Source: UBA2289 sp041677365
GTDB lineage: Bacteria > Bacillota_I > Bacilli_A > Izemoplasmatales > Hujiaoplasmataceae
Assembly (NCBI GenBank): GCA_041677365.1
Contig: JBAYQC010000054.1
Location: forward strand, 1 to 9,654
Direction: 5' to 3'
Length of the DNA: 9,654 nt
The notes below the pieces were generated by a model. It saw only the letters and a list, made by a program, of their open reading frames with translations, was not told where the DNA came from and searched no databases. Position numbers and translations under genes: made by a program. Below, one piece after another: positions 1-6,964 of the stretch (position 1 is the stretch's first letter; every line of letters begins with the position of its first letter).

Positions 1-1
1 C

Positions 2-361
2 CTTAATACTGAAGAGGGAGAAAATCTCCCAGTCAAACATTGTGTAAAAGGAACTCCAGGACACGAAATACAAAGCGATGTTAAAGCTTTAATGTCGCCA
101 GAAGATAAGGTTTTTGAAAAAAACACTTTTCCTTCTTTAGATCTAGGATTATATTTAAAAAATAAAGACTATGATGTAGTTGAGTTGTGTGGTTTAGTAT
201 CTAACATCTGTGTTATTAGCAATGCTGTGATTGTTAAAAGTGCTTTACCTAACGCACATGTTGTAGTAGATGCTCTAGCTACCGATTCTTTTGATCATCC
301 ACTTCACAAGAAATCACTAGACGTATTAGAAGGATTACAAGTGGAAGTATTGAACAAATGA
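2..361 (+). CDS. pncA: Nicotinamidase (isochorismatase-like hydrolase), 5'-truncated by window edge
   Basis: The frame is open from base 2 and gives 119 visible residues; about 60-80 N-terminal residues of a normal nicotinamidase lie outside the window, so an ATG at 92 is an internal Met and not the start. The family hydrolyses nicotinamide to nicotinate plus ammonia in the cytosol for NAD salvage. Visible signatures are the HCVKGTPG segment (about bases 41-64), the segment FEKNTFPS, whose Lys (bases 119-121) is the probable catalytic lysine, and CGLVSNICV, with the probable nucleophilic Cys at bases 209-211. The N-terminal catalytic Asp and the metal-binding Asp/His residues cannot be seen. 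Its TGA stop (359-361) overlaps the pncB ATG (358-360) as ATGA, which implies translational coupling to the next enzyme of the same pathway. That pairing strongly supports nicotinamidase over another isochorismatase-like hydrolase. Confidence 0.88.
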   Translation, partial: LNTEEGENLPVKHCVKGTPGHEIQSDVKALMSPEDKVFEKNTFPSLDLGLYLKNKDYDVVELCGLVSNICVISNAVIVKSALPNAHVVVDALATDSFDHPLHKKSLDVLEGLQVEVLNK

Positions 362-1785
362 CAAGCACAAACTACGCTCTACTGACAGACTTATATGAGC
401 TGACAATGGCTAATGGATATTTTCTCGAAAATAAAAAAGATCAAATTGTATACTTCGATCTTTATTTTCGTAAAATTCCAGACTCAGGAGGGTACGCTGT
501 TTTTGCTGGTTTAGAAGAAATAATTAACTATATCGAGAATCTAAAATTTACTGAAGAAGATATCGCCTTTTTAGAAAGTAAAAATATTTTTGATAAAAAA
601 TTTTTAGATTATTTAAAAGATTTTAAATTTACCGGCAATATCTATGCTTTCAAAGAAGGAACGGTAATGTTCCCTAATGAACCTATTATCATTGTTAAAG
701 CAAAATTGATTGAGGCGCAAATCATCGAAACTTTTCTTTTACAAACCGTCAATCATCAAAGCTTAATTGCTACAAAAGCTGCTCGAATAAATTACGCCGC
801 TAAAGGAAAAACAATTTTAGAGATGGGTGCAAGAAGAGCACACGGAGCTTCTAGTAGCGTTAATGGAGCTAGAGCCGCTTACATTTCTGGTGTGAGTGGA
901 ACTAGTAATGTTTTAGCGGATAAAATGTTTAAGGTTCCCTCCGGAGGAACAATGGCTCATTCTTGGGTACAGATATTTGAAAACGAATATGAAGCTTTCA
1001 AAGCTTACGCTAAACATTACCCTAATAATACTACCTTCTTGGTTGATACCTATGATACATTAAAAAGCGGTGTCCCAAACGCTATTAAAGCTATTAAAGA
1101 AATACTTCTACCAATCAACGCTAAAAACTATGCAATTCGTATTGATTCTGGCGATTTAACTTATCTTTCTAAAGAAGCTAGAAAAGCACTTGATTTGGCA
1201 GGTTTGAAAGATTGCAAAATTGTTGTCAGTAACTCTCTTGATGAAAGGCTTATTAATACCCTGTTAAATCAAGGAGCGCCTATTGACATTTTTGGTGTTG
1301 GCGAAAGATTGATTACCGCTAAAAGTGATCCGGTATTTGGTTCCGTATATAAGTTAGTAGCTGCAGAAAAAGACGGTATAATAATTCCCAAAATTAAGAT
1401 TAGCGATAATCCTGAAAAAATCACAACACCACATTATAAAAGTGTTTACCGCATCTATAGCGATAACAAAGCTGAATCTGATTTAATAACCCTAGAAGAC
1501 GAGTCGATTGACACATCAAAACCCTTGACTGTATTCGATCCGCATTTTCCTTGGAAAACTAAAACATTTACTAATTATAAGCTTAAAAACTTATTAGAAC
1601 CAATATTTATTAACGGCGATTTAGTTTATCAAAAACCTTCGCTTTTAGAGGTTAGAGACTATGCTAAAACCGAATTGACTTGTTTTTGGGATGAAATAAA
1701 AAGATTTGATAATCCTCATAAATATTATGTGGATCTATCAAAAAAACTTTGGGATATAAAACAAAACTTAATTACTACAAAATAA
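358..1785 (+). CDS. pncB: Nicotinate phosphoribosyltransferase
   Basis: This cytosolic enzyme joins nicotinate and PRPP (with ATP) to give nicotinate mononucleotide, the entry step of the Preiss-Handler route. The 475-residue length is normal for the longer bacterial type. In order one sees YALLTDLYELTMANGYF at about 6-22, FDLYFRKIP at 33-41, EMGARRAHG at 155-163, GTSNV at 181-185, GTMAHSWV at 198-205 (His201 matches the phosphorylated catalytic histidine position of the family), LVDTYDTL, RIDSGDLTYLS and the PRPP-region FGVGERLITAKSDPVFG. The start ATG overlaps the upstream nicotinamidase stop by 4 bases, so the two genes form a salvage operon that turns nicotinamide into NaMN. A hairpin terminator follows directly. 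Nicotinamide phosphoribosyltransferase is less likely, given the motifs and the nicotinamidase partner. Confidence 0.95.
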   Translation: MTSTNYALLTDLYELTMANGYFLENKKDQIVYFDLYFRKIPDSGGYAVFAGLEEIINYIENLKFTEEDIAFLESKNIFDKKFLDYLKDFKFTGNIYAFKEGTVMFPNEPIIIVKAKLIEAQIIETFLLQTVNHQSLIATKAARINYAAKGKTILEMGARRAHGASSSVNGARAAYISGVSGTSNVLADKMFKVPSGGTMAHSWVQIFENEYEAFKAYAKHYPNNTTFLVDTYDTLKSGVPNAIKAIKEILLPINAKNYAIRIDSGDLTYLSKEARKALDLAGLKDCKIVVSNSLDERLINTLLNQGAPIDIFGVGERLITAKSDPVFGSVYKLVAAEKDGIIIPKIKISDNPEKITTPHYKSVYRIYSDNKAESDLITLEDESIDTSKPLTVFDPHFPWKTKTFTNYKLKNLLEPIFINGDLVYQKPSLLEVRDYAKTELTCFWDEIKRFDNPHKYYVDLSKKLWDIKQNLITTK

Positions 1786-1786
1786 C

Positions 1787-1810
1787 AAAAGAGGCCGAAG
1801 CCTCTTTTTT
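1787..1810. terminator. Bidirectional Rho-independent terminator between pncB and glnS
   Basis: AAAAGAGGC (1787-1795) pairs perfectly with GCCTCTTTT (1800-1808) across a 4-base loop. The plus-strand T run is 1803-1810. Read on the minus strand the loop is TTCG closed by C-G, the exceptionally stable C(UUCG)G tetraloop, followed by TTTTG. It lies between two convergent genes, and its right arm and T run abut the glnS stop codon (1809-1811), so it probably ends transcripts from both sides. Confidence 0.9.
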
Positions 1811-3443
1811 ATTTGAATGAAGATTTTAATTCAACAATTCGATTAAAAATCAGTTGATCTTTCTTGCTATCATAGTCAGTCGCAAAATATCCTTTACGAA
1901 TAAACTGAAAGCGTTCTAAAACAAAAGTATCAGCTAAACTAGATTCTACAAAACCGTTATATTCTTGCCAAGAACTAGGATTAAGTCGTGAAAATAAATC
2001 TTTTTTACCATCAGAATCTATCAATAGCGGTTCGAATAGATTAAATTTAGCAGGAACTGCTGTAGAAGCCTCTACGAAATGAATATTTCCATTCGGCTTT
2101 CTCTCGTTAAAACCTGAACCAGATTTGGTTTTTTCATCATAAGTACAGTGCAACTCTTTTATTGATCCATCCTCGTTATAGATAACTTCATTGGCTTTTA
2201 TAAAGTATGCATGCATTAACCTGACTTCGATTCCTAACGATAATCTTTTCCATTTTTTATTCGGTTTTTCTTCAAGAAAATCTTCTCTTTCAATATAAAC
2301 ATTTTTACCAAATGCGATTTTTCTTGTTCCTAAGTCTAAATTATCATTACTATATTCTAAATCAATCCACTCGATTTGATTATCAGGATAATTAGTTATA
2401 ACTACTTTTATCGGATCAATTACTGCGTTAACCCGCTTAACTTTTTGATTCAAGTCATTTCTTAAAGAAGTCTCTAACATTTCACTCGATACAGTTGAAT
2501 TAACTCTTGATAACCCAGTAGATAGGATGAAACTGATTATAGATTCTTTAGTATAACCTCTTCTTCTTAATCCCGCTAATGTCGGCATCCTTTGATCATC
2601 ATAACCATTAACCATTTTCTCATCAACCAATTGTTTCAAATATCTTTTGGACATGATGGTATTGGTAATGTTCAATCTGCCAAACTCATATTGATGTGGA
2701 ACATGAGGCATCTCACATTTTTCAACAAACCAATCATATAAAACCCTATGATCATCATACTCTAAAGAACAAAGTGAGTGAGTTACACCTTCAAAAGCAT
2801 CTTGCAATGGATGGGCAAAATCATACATTGGATAAATACACCACTTATTGCCAGTGTTATGATGTTCAATATGTATTATTCGGTAAATAACCGGATCGCG
2901 CATATTAATATTTGGTGATGACATATCAATTTTAGCCCTTAAAGTCTTTTCACCGTCTTTATACTTGCCAGCTTTCATTTCTTCAAATAAATTTAAGTTT
3001 TCCTCAATTGACCGGTTACGGTAAGGAGACTCTTTACCTGGACTGGTTAAACTTCCACGATATTCTCTCATCTCTTCTGCGGTCAGATCACAAACATATG
3101 CTAAACCTTTTTTTATTAGTTTAACTGCTAGTTCGTAACTGGCGTCAAAATAATCAGAACCAAAAAATATATTTGCAGGTTTATACCCTAACCATTCAAT
3201 ATCATTTTTGATTGCTTCAACAAAAGAACTATCTTCTTTAACCGGATTAGTATCATCAAAACGCAAATTGGTTTTCCCGCCAAAATGTCTAGCTAACTCA
3301 AAATTAGTGATTATTGCTCTAGCATGACCAATATGGAGATAGGCATTAGGTTCCGGAGGAAATCTAGTTACAATTTCTTTTACTTTTCCACTTTTTAAAT
3401 CCTCTTCCATTATTGTCTTGATAAAATTTGATTCGATTTCCAT
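1809..3443 (-). CDS. glnS: Glutaminyl-tRNA synthetase (GlnRS)
   Basis: This class I aminoacyl-tRNA synthetase charges tRNA-Gln directly with glutamine. The 544 residues show RFPPEPNAYLHIGHA with HIGH at 37-40, LRFDDTNP at 60-67 (the GlnRS-type DTNP rather than the DTD of GluRS), VTHSLCSLEYDDHRVLYDW at about 220-238 as in GlnRS, and IMSKR at 263-267 as the KMSKS loop. The C-terminal part, from about 335, fits the two beta-barrel anticodon-binding domain of GlnRS instead of the helical GluRS one. The start ATG is fixed by GAGGGG at 3451-3456, 7 bases upstream and inside the end of tsaD. It is the last gene of the tsaE operon, 4 bases after the tsaD stop, with no T-box or promoter of its own visible. 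Many low-GC Gram-positives lack GlnRS and use GluRS plus GatCAB, so its presence is notable. Confidence 0.95.
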   Translation of the reverse strand: MEIESNFIKTIMEEDLKSGKVKEIVTRFPPEPNAYLHIGHARAIITNFELARHFGGKTNLRFDDTNPVKEDSSFVEAIKNDIEWLGYKPANIFFGSDYFDASYELAVKLIKKGLAYVCDLTAEEMREYRGSLTSPGKESPYRNRSIEENLNLFEEMKAGKYKDGEKTLRAKIDMSSPNINMRDPVIYRIIHIEHHNTGNKWCIYPMYDFAHPLQDAFEGVTHSLCSLEYDDHRVLYDWFVEKCEMPHVPHQYEFGRLNITNTIMSKRYLKQLVDEKMVNGYDDQRMPTLAGLRRRGYTKESIISFILSTGLSRVNSTVSSEMLETSLRNDLNQKVKRVNAVIDPIKVVITNYPDNQIEWIDLEYSNDNLDLGTRKIAFGKNVYIEREDFLEEKPNKKWKRLSLGIEVRLMHAYFIKANEVIYNEDGSIKELHCTYDEKTKSGSGFNERKPNGNIHFVEASTAVPAKFNLFEPLLIDSDGKKDLFSRLNPSSWQEYNGFVESSLADTFVLERFQFIRKGYFATDYDSKKDQLIFNRIVELKSSFK

Positions 3444-3447
3444 AATA

Positions 3448-4446
3448 TTACCCCTCTAAATTCAACCTTGAATGCCCATTGAGCATTAAGTCGTCAGTTT
3501 TCTTGTTTGTTAAATATTGAAAGTATCCTGCTACAGCTATCATCGCTGCATTGTCTGTACAATAATTCATTCTCGGAAAATACACTGGTACATCAGTGAT
3601 TTTGTTTTTAAGTTTAGTTCTCAACCCTGAATTGGCAGCCACACCACCTGCAACAATTATTTGTTTTACCTTGTAAATAGTTTTAGCCTTAATTGTTTTA
3701 CTAACTAAAACATCGGTGACAGCTTCTTGAAAGCTTGCACAAAAATCTTCCGGTATAATTTCGAGTTGTCTCTGCTTCAAATTATGATGAGTGTTAATTA
3801 CCTTTGATTTTAGCCCTGAAAAGCTAAAATTAAAATCATCTGAATCTATCATTGGCCTTGGAAAATCAAAAACATCCTTTCCTTCATGTGCCAATTTATC
3901 GACAATTGGACCGCCTGGATAAGCTAAACCCAATACCCGGGCTATCTTATCATAAGCTTCTCCTACTGCATCATCCTGAGTCTCTCCCAGTTTTTCAAAA
4001 CTATAATGTTCCTTCATCAAAACTAATTCCGTATGCCCACCGGATACTACTAAAGCTAATAGAGGAAACTCCATTGGATGTTCAATATGATTAGCATAAA
4101 TATGTCCAGCTATATGGTGTACACCAACTATTGGGATATCATAGTTTAAGCTAATTACCTTAGCAGCATTAACCCCTATTAATAATGATCCAATTAACCC
4201 TGGCCCTTTAGTTACGGCAATCAATCCCAAGTCTTGATATTTTATCCCAGCTTTTTTCATCGCCTGATCAAAAACATAGGTAATTCCCTTAACGTGTTCT
4301 CTGGACGCAATCTCAGGGACAACGCCTCCATAATCTTTATGGATATCTATTTGCGACAATACTTCGTTCGCTAAGACCATTGAACCATCTTTAACTATGC
4401 TAACGCTAGTTTCATCACAACTTGTTTCAACTCCTAAAACATACAT
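3448..4446 (-). CDS. tsaD: tRNA N6-threonylcarbamoyladenosine transferase TsaD
   Basis: TsaD transfers the threonylcarbamoyl group from threonylcarbamoyl-AMP to A37 of tRNAs that decode ANN codons, in complex with TsaB and TsaE, both encoded just upstream. The 332 residues carry the ASKHA-fold signatures: LGVETSCDETSVSIV at the N terminus, VGVHHIAGHIYANH with metal ligands His111 and His115, VVSGGHTELVLM, GEAYDKIARVLG with YPGGP, FSFSGLKSKV, VAGGVAANSGLR and CTDNAAMIA with metal ligand Asp298. Length is at the usual 330-340. The HIAGH form of the metal motif, with Ala where E. coli has Glu, matches what I recall of Bacillus-type TsaD. The start lies 4 bases after the rimI stop, with AGGGAG upstream as the likely ribosome site. 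Nothing is missing or broken. Confidence 0.97.
   Translation of the reverse strand: MYVLGVETSCDETSVSIVKDGSMVLANEVLSQIDIHKDYGGVVPEIASREHVKGITYVFDQAMKKAGIKYQDLGLIAVTKGPGLIGSLLIGVNAAKVISLNYDIPIVGVHHIAGHIYANHIEHPMEFPLLALVVSGGHTELVLMKEHYSFEKLGETQDDAVGEAYDKIARVLGLAYPGGPIVDKLAHEGKDVFDFPRPMIDSDDFNFSFSGLKSKVINTHHNLKQRQLEIIPEDFCASFQEAVTDVLVSKTIKAKTIYKVKQIIVAGGVAANSGLRTKLKNKITDVPVYFPRMNYCTDNAAMIAVAGYFQYLTNKKTDDLMLNGHSRLNLEG
3451..3456 (-). promoter_or_regulatory. Shine-Dalgarno site of glnS
   Basis: GAGGGG on the minus strand lies 7 bases before the glnS ATG and inside the last codons of tsaD. It fixes the start of glnS and shows that the two genes are translated in close succession. Confidence 0.8.
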
Positions 4447-4450
4447 ATTT

Positions 4451-4891
4451 TCAACTCCCTAGGTTCTTATACATTAAAAATGCATCTTCACCATTATTGT
4501 AGTAATTTTTTCTTATAGCAACTTGTTTAAAACCAAAACGATTATAAAGTTTTAAAGCGAAATTATTTGAAGGTCTTACTTCTAAAGTAATTTCTTGTAC
4601 CTTCATTTCCTTCAATCTTGAAAGCAATGCATTAAGCATTAATTTCCCATAACCTCTGTTACGATATTTTTCTAAAACAACTAATGAATTAATCTGAGCC
4701 TTATCTTCATCTATCATAACAAAAACATATCCATAAATATCTTCACCAACCAATACATAATATTGGTATAGCGGATTGTTGATATCATCGATAATTTTTT
4801 CATATGTAGTAAAGTTATGAAAATAATCATTTTCACATTTTACTACTTTTTCAATATCACTTTTAAATATTGGTCTTAAGATTAATTCCAT
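4451..4891 (-). CDS. rimI: Ribosomal-protein-alanine N-acetyltransferase RimI-like (GNAT)
   Basis: A GNAT acetyltransferase of 146 residues, the standard RimI size; the family acetylates the N-terminal alanine of ribosomal protein S18 using acetyl-CoA. The acetyl-CoA-binding motif RNRGYG is at 77-82. The RimI-type second half follows: LEVRPSNNFALKLYNRFGF with Glu104 and Tyr116 at the positions of the E. coli catalytic Glu103/Tyr115, then RKNYYNNGEDAFLM. The ATG overlaps the end of tsaB by 29 bases. This start gives the expected N terminus (MELILRP...), and only a weak purine stretch (AGAAAGAAA) precedes it, so translation may depend on ribosomes finishing tsaB. It ends in TGA. Position between tsaB and tsaD matches the Bacillus ydiC-ydiD-gcp order. 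Its true substrate is inferred; some RimI homologues also acetylate other proteins. Confidence 0.9.
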   Translation of the reverse strand: MELILRPIFKSDIEKVVKCENDYFHNFTTYEKIIDDINNPLYQYYVLVGEDIYGYVFVMIDEDKAQINSLVVLEKYRNRGYGKLMLNALLSRLKEMKVQEITLEVRPSNNFALKLYNRFGFKQVAIRKNYYNNGEDAFLMYKNLGS

Positions 4892-5492
4892 TATTTTTAT
4901 TTCTTTCTGCCTCAGTCTTTTGTAAGTAATTTGGTACTAAGTTATGAACATCATCGACTTTTTCAAAAAGCTCAGAACTTAAAAGCTTACTTATCTTGGG
5001 TTTACCAAATCTTACCTCTTGATATTTGAGGTCAATTTTCCCCTTAAAGTCTTCGATATTCTCTAGCACGTCATCCTTAATATTTAATAACTTTTTATCT
5101 ACATTACTATAAAAGCCCATGAAAGCATTTCCCCTTCTAGCATCTATTAGCGCTAAAACATAAGGTTCTTGAGAATAGCTCGCTAATAAAGCTAAGGAAG
5201 AGACTTTATATAAATTAATATTATTTAAGTAGCTAATCATCTTAGCTACGGTAACTCCGATTCTAACTCCTGTATAACTGCCAGGGCCAATACCAACGAT
5301 TATTTCATCAATATCTTGTAATTTAAAATTCTCCAAATCAAGAATTTCTTTAAGAAAAGGTATAATCGTAACAGAATGATTATTGATGCCTTTTTCATAG
5401 ATACTCTGTTTTTCTACACCATCAACTACGAGTGCTAAGTAGATATAATCAGTTGCAGTATCGATTATTAATTGCTTCAACGATTTTTTCAT
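4863..5492 (-). CDS. tsaB: t6A biosynthesis protein TsaB
   Basis: TsaB is a non-catalytic ASKHA-fold partner that dimerises with TsaD and bridges it to TsaE in the t6A complex. The 209 residues show LIIDTATDYIYLAL at about 8-21, the family hallmark GPGSYTGVRIG at 69-79, IDARRGNAF at 116-124 and a terminal PNYLQKTEAER at about 187-197. It lacks the metal ligands and central catalytic region of TsaD, as expected. Length is slightly below the 220-235 common in the family, mainly through a shorter C-terminal half. The ATG is well supported: GGGGGAGGG sits 5 bases upstream within tsaE, giving a 44-base gene overlap. The 3' end overlaps rimI by 29 bases. Confidence 0.93.
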   Translation of the reverse strand: MKKSLKQLIIDTATDYIYLALVVDGVEKQSIYEKGINNHSVTIIPFLKEILDLENFKLQDIDEIIVGIGPGSYTGVRIGVTVAKMISYLNNINLYKVSSLALLASYSQEPYVLALIDARRGNAFMGFYSNVDKKLLNIKDDVLENIEDFKGKIDLKYQEVRFGKPKISKLLSSELFEKVDDVHNLVPNYLQKTEAERNKNNGINLKTNI

Positions 5493-5913
5493 ATCTACCC
5501 TCCCCCTTTATAACTACATCTCTTGATTCATCCTGTTCTGAGACTGAAATCTTAATTTCCAAAATTGTCTCAGGAAGCATATTTTTAATATATTCATACC
5601 ATTCAATTACAGAAATACCTGAACCAAAGATATATTCATCAAGTTCATAATCATAAGGAGAATTCTCCAAACGATAAACATCCATATGATAGAGATCTAA
5701 ATCTCCTTCATAAATTTTAAATATCGTAAATGTTGGTGAATTTAGTGTATCCTTAATACCAATTTTTTTTGCAAAAAATTTAGTAAAAGTAGTTTTACCT
5801 GACCCCAAATCTCCAGTTAGACCAATCACCATTCCTTTAAATACATTATTCGCGATAATCTCAGCCAATTTTTCTGTGTCAGCTAAAGAATCCAATTTTA
5901 TATTAACAACCAA
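5449..5913 (-). CDS. tsaE: t6A biosynthesis ATPase TsaE
   Basis: A P-loop ATPase of 154 residues that activates or resets the TsaB-TsaD complex during t6A synthesis. Walker A is GDLGSGKTT at 34-42; the following NSPTFTIFKIY (58-68) and LYHMDVYRLE (74-83) are characteristic of the family, as is the SVIEWYEY segment at 101-108 with Trp105. The start codon appears to be TTG at 5911-5913: an in-frame TGA lies 18 bases upstream, no in-frame ATG exists before Met28 (which would leave only a few residues before Walker A), and AGAAAGAG stands about 10 bases ahead. It is the first gene of the operon, about 27 bases after the predicted transcription start, leaving no room for a leader-encoded riboswitch. 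Confidence 0.92.
   Translation of the reverse strand: MVVNIKLDSLADTEKLAEIIANNVFKGMVIGLTGDLGSGKTTFTKFFAKKIGIKDTLNSPTFTIFKIYEGDLDLYHMDVYRLENSPYDYELDEYIFGSGISVIEWYEYIKNMLPETILEIKISVSEQDESRDVVIKGEGRYEKIVEAINNRYCN
5498..5506 (-). promoter_or_regulatory. Strong Shine-Dalgarno site of tsaB inside tsaE
   Basis: GGGGGAGGG on the minus strand lies 5 bases before the tsaB ATG and within the tsaE reading frame. It decides the tsaB start in a 44-base gene overlap and probably keeps TsaB production high relative to TsaE, whose own start codon is the weak TTG. Confidence 0.8.
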
Positions 5914-5946
5914 ATTATCAACTCTTTCTCACTTATTTATAGTAAA

Positions 5947-5955
5947 ATTATATCA
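5947..5955 (-). promoter_or_regulatory. Extended -10 promoter of the tsaE-tsaB-rimI-tsaD-glnS operon
   Basis: The minus strand reads TGATATAAT: a perfect TATAAT preceded by TGn. No good -35 hexamer is seen 16-18 bases upstream; that place is taken by the AATAGG-A7-CCTATT repeat. The expected transcription start is near 5940, about 27 bases before tsaE. Confidence 0.65.
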
Positions 5956-5957
5956 TA

Positions 5958-5976
5958 AATAGGTTTTTTTCCTATT
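5958..5976. repeat. Inverted repeat AATAGG-N7-CCTATT over the tsaE -35 region
   Basis: AATAGG (5958-5963) and CCTATT (5971-5976) are perfect inverted arms around seven T (seven A on the minus strand). The repeat sits directly upstream of the extended -10 for tsaE, where RNA polymerase would contact the -35 region. An operator or a DNA-bending A-tract are both possible; no function can be assigned from sequence. Confidence 0.45.
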
Positions 5977-5982
5977 AAAATC

Positions 5983-6027
5983 ACTAATTAAGAATTATTT
6001 ATACTATTAAGATATCCAACTATTAAG
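5983..6027 (+). repeat. Direct repeats ACTATTAAG upstream of the lipid-kinase promoter
   Basis: ACTATTAAG occurs exactly at 6003-6011 and 6019-6027 (16-base period); a one-base-longer version, ACTAATTAAG, occurs at 5983-5992. The last copy adjoins the weak -35 of the plus-strand promoter. This could be a regulator-binding array, or chance in very A+T-rich sequence. Confidence 0.4.
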
Positions 6028-6055
6028 TTAAAAATTCTAACATTTATGTTATAAT
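6028..6055 (+). promoter_or_regulatory. Promoter of the lipid-kinase gene
   Basis: An extended -10, TGTTATAAT, lies at 6047-6055, with a weak -35 TTAAAA at 6028-6033 (16-base spacer). The start of transcription is expected near 6062, giving a leader of about 27 bases with AGAGGT (6077-6082) 6 bases before the ATG at 6089. Confidence 0.7.
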
Positions 6056-6088
6056 ATATTTAAATTACAACAAGTCAGAGGTAATCAT

Positions 6089-6964
6089 ATGTTCTTGATT
6101 ATTCACAATCCCCTATCAAGCAATAAAAAATCAAAAAAAACCACATTGAAATATGTCAAGTTTTTTCGCAAAAACAAAATTGAGTTCCGCTTAAGGTCAA
6201 CTTTAAAAATCGATAATCTTAATGAGTTCCTAGAAAAAAACAAAAAAATTACGGATATTTTATTTCTAGGTGGCGATGGATCGATAAACTTTTTAATTAA
6301 TAAAGTAAATATTACTGATATCAAACAGAATATTTATTTAGCAAAAAGTGGTTCTGGGAATGATTTCTTGCGCAGTTTGAAAGAACTTAAAAGCGCTAAT
6401 GTTACTATTGGCGAAGCTATTACTAATACTGGAAGAACAAAATTTATCAATGGTTGCGGACTTGGATTCGATGGGTTAGTATGCCATTATGTAAATAATG
6501 ACAAGAAAAAAGGTAAATTATCTTACTTTTTAAATGTTTTTCGCTCTATCATAAAATATAATCCCACAGACATTACCGCTACAATCGATGGTAAGGAATA
6601 CCATTACAAAAAAGTTTTTGTATCCGCAGTCCAAAATGGTAGATATTTTGGTGGTGGTATGAAAGTCGCTCCAAAAGCCAATATTGAGGATGATGATTTT
6701 ATCGTTTGCGTCGCACATAATCTATCCAAGTTATTTTTGCAACTAGTTTTAGTTTCAATCTATCCTGGATGGCACAAAGTTCTTAAAAAACGTGTTGCTA
6801 TGTTAAAGGGTAAAAATATTAAAATTACCTATTCAAACAATAATTATTTTCAAGCTGATGGCGAAGTTTTAACTGACGTCAACTCAATTGAAATTAAGAA
6901 AAAAGAAAGTAGAGTCTTACATGCTTTCAATAAGAAACAATTCAAAAACAAAGCCTACGAGTAA
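6089..6964 (+). CDS. Diacylglycerol kinase / YegS-LCB5 family lipid kinase
   Basis: A soluble 291-residue kinase-like protein of the DAGK catalytic family, which phosphorylates diacylglycerol or related lipids at the inner membrane face. Seen in order: IIHNPLSS at the N terminus, the nucleotide-binding GGDGS at 61-65, SGSGNDFLRS at 87-96, NGCGLGFDGLV at 121-131, NGRYFGGGMKVAP at 183-195 and ADGE at 256-259. Several positions differ from the usual family forms: GGDGS for GGDGT, SGSGND for P-x-GTGND, and DDD near 201-203 where many members have DDG. It may therefore be a divergent paralogue with altered lipid specificity, and I give no gene symbol. It is a single-gene unit with its own extended -10 promoter and AGAGGT ribosome site. 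It runs convergently into pgi and overlaps it by 10 bases. Confidence 0.85.
   Translation: MFLIIHNPLSSNKKSKKTTLKYVKFFRKNKIEFRLRSTLKIDNLNEFLEKNKKITDILFLGGDGSINFLINKVNITDIKQNIYLAKSGSGNDFLRSLKELKSANVTIGEAITNTGRTKFINGCGLGFDGLVCHYVNNDKKKGKLSYFLNVFRSIIKYNPTDITATIDGKEYHYKKVFVSAVQNGRYFGGGMKVAPKANIEDDDFIVCVAHNLSKLFLQLVLVSIYPGWHKVLKKRVAMLKGKNIKITYSNNNYFQADGEVLTDVNSIEIKKKESRVLHAFNKKQFKNKAYE

Noticed and set aside
92..361. Treating ATG 92 as the start of a small 89-residue gene
   Set aside because: The frame is open to the window edge, and the upstream residues match nicotinamidase (HCVKGTPG), so this is an internal Met of a truncated gene.
2696..2890. Plus-strand reading frame antisense to glnS
   Set aside because: It shows no family motif and lies wholly opposite conserved GlnRS sequence; it is a shadow frame.
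1809..3443. Glutamyl-tRNA synthetase instead of GlnRS
   Set aside because: DTNP after the RFDD motif, the SLEYDDHR segment and a beta-barrel-type C-terminal half fit GlnRS and not bacterial GluRS.
3852..4094. Plus-strand reading frame antisense to tsaD
   Set aside because: It is composed opposite conserved TsaD motifs, with no ribosome site or recognisable domain.
5914..6088. Riboswitch, T-box or small RNA in the divergent intergenic region
   Set aside because: Both predicted leaders are about 27 bases, and no T-box or stable structured element is visible; only promoters and short repeats are supported.
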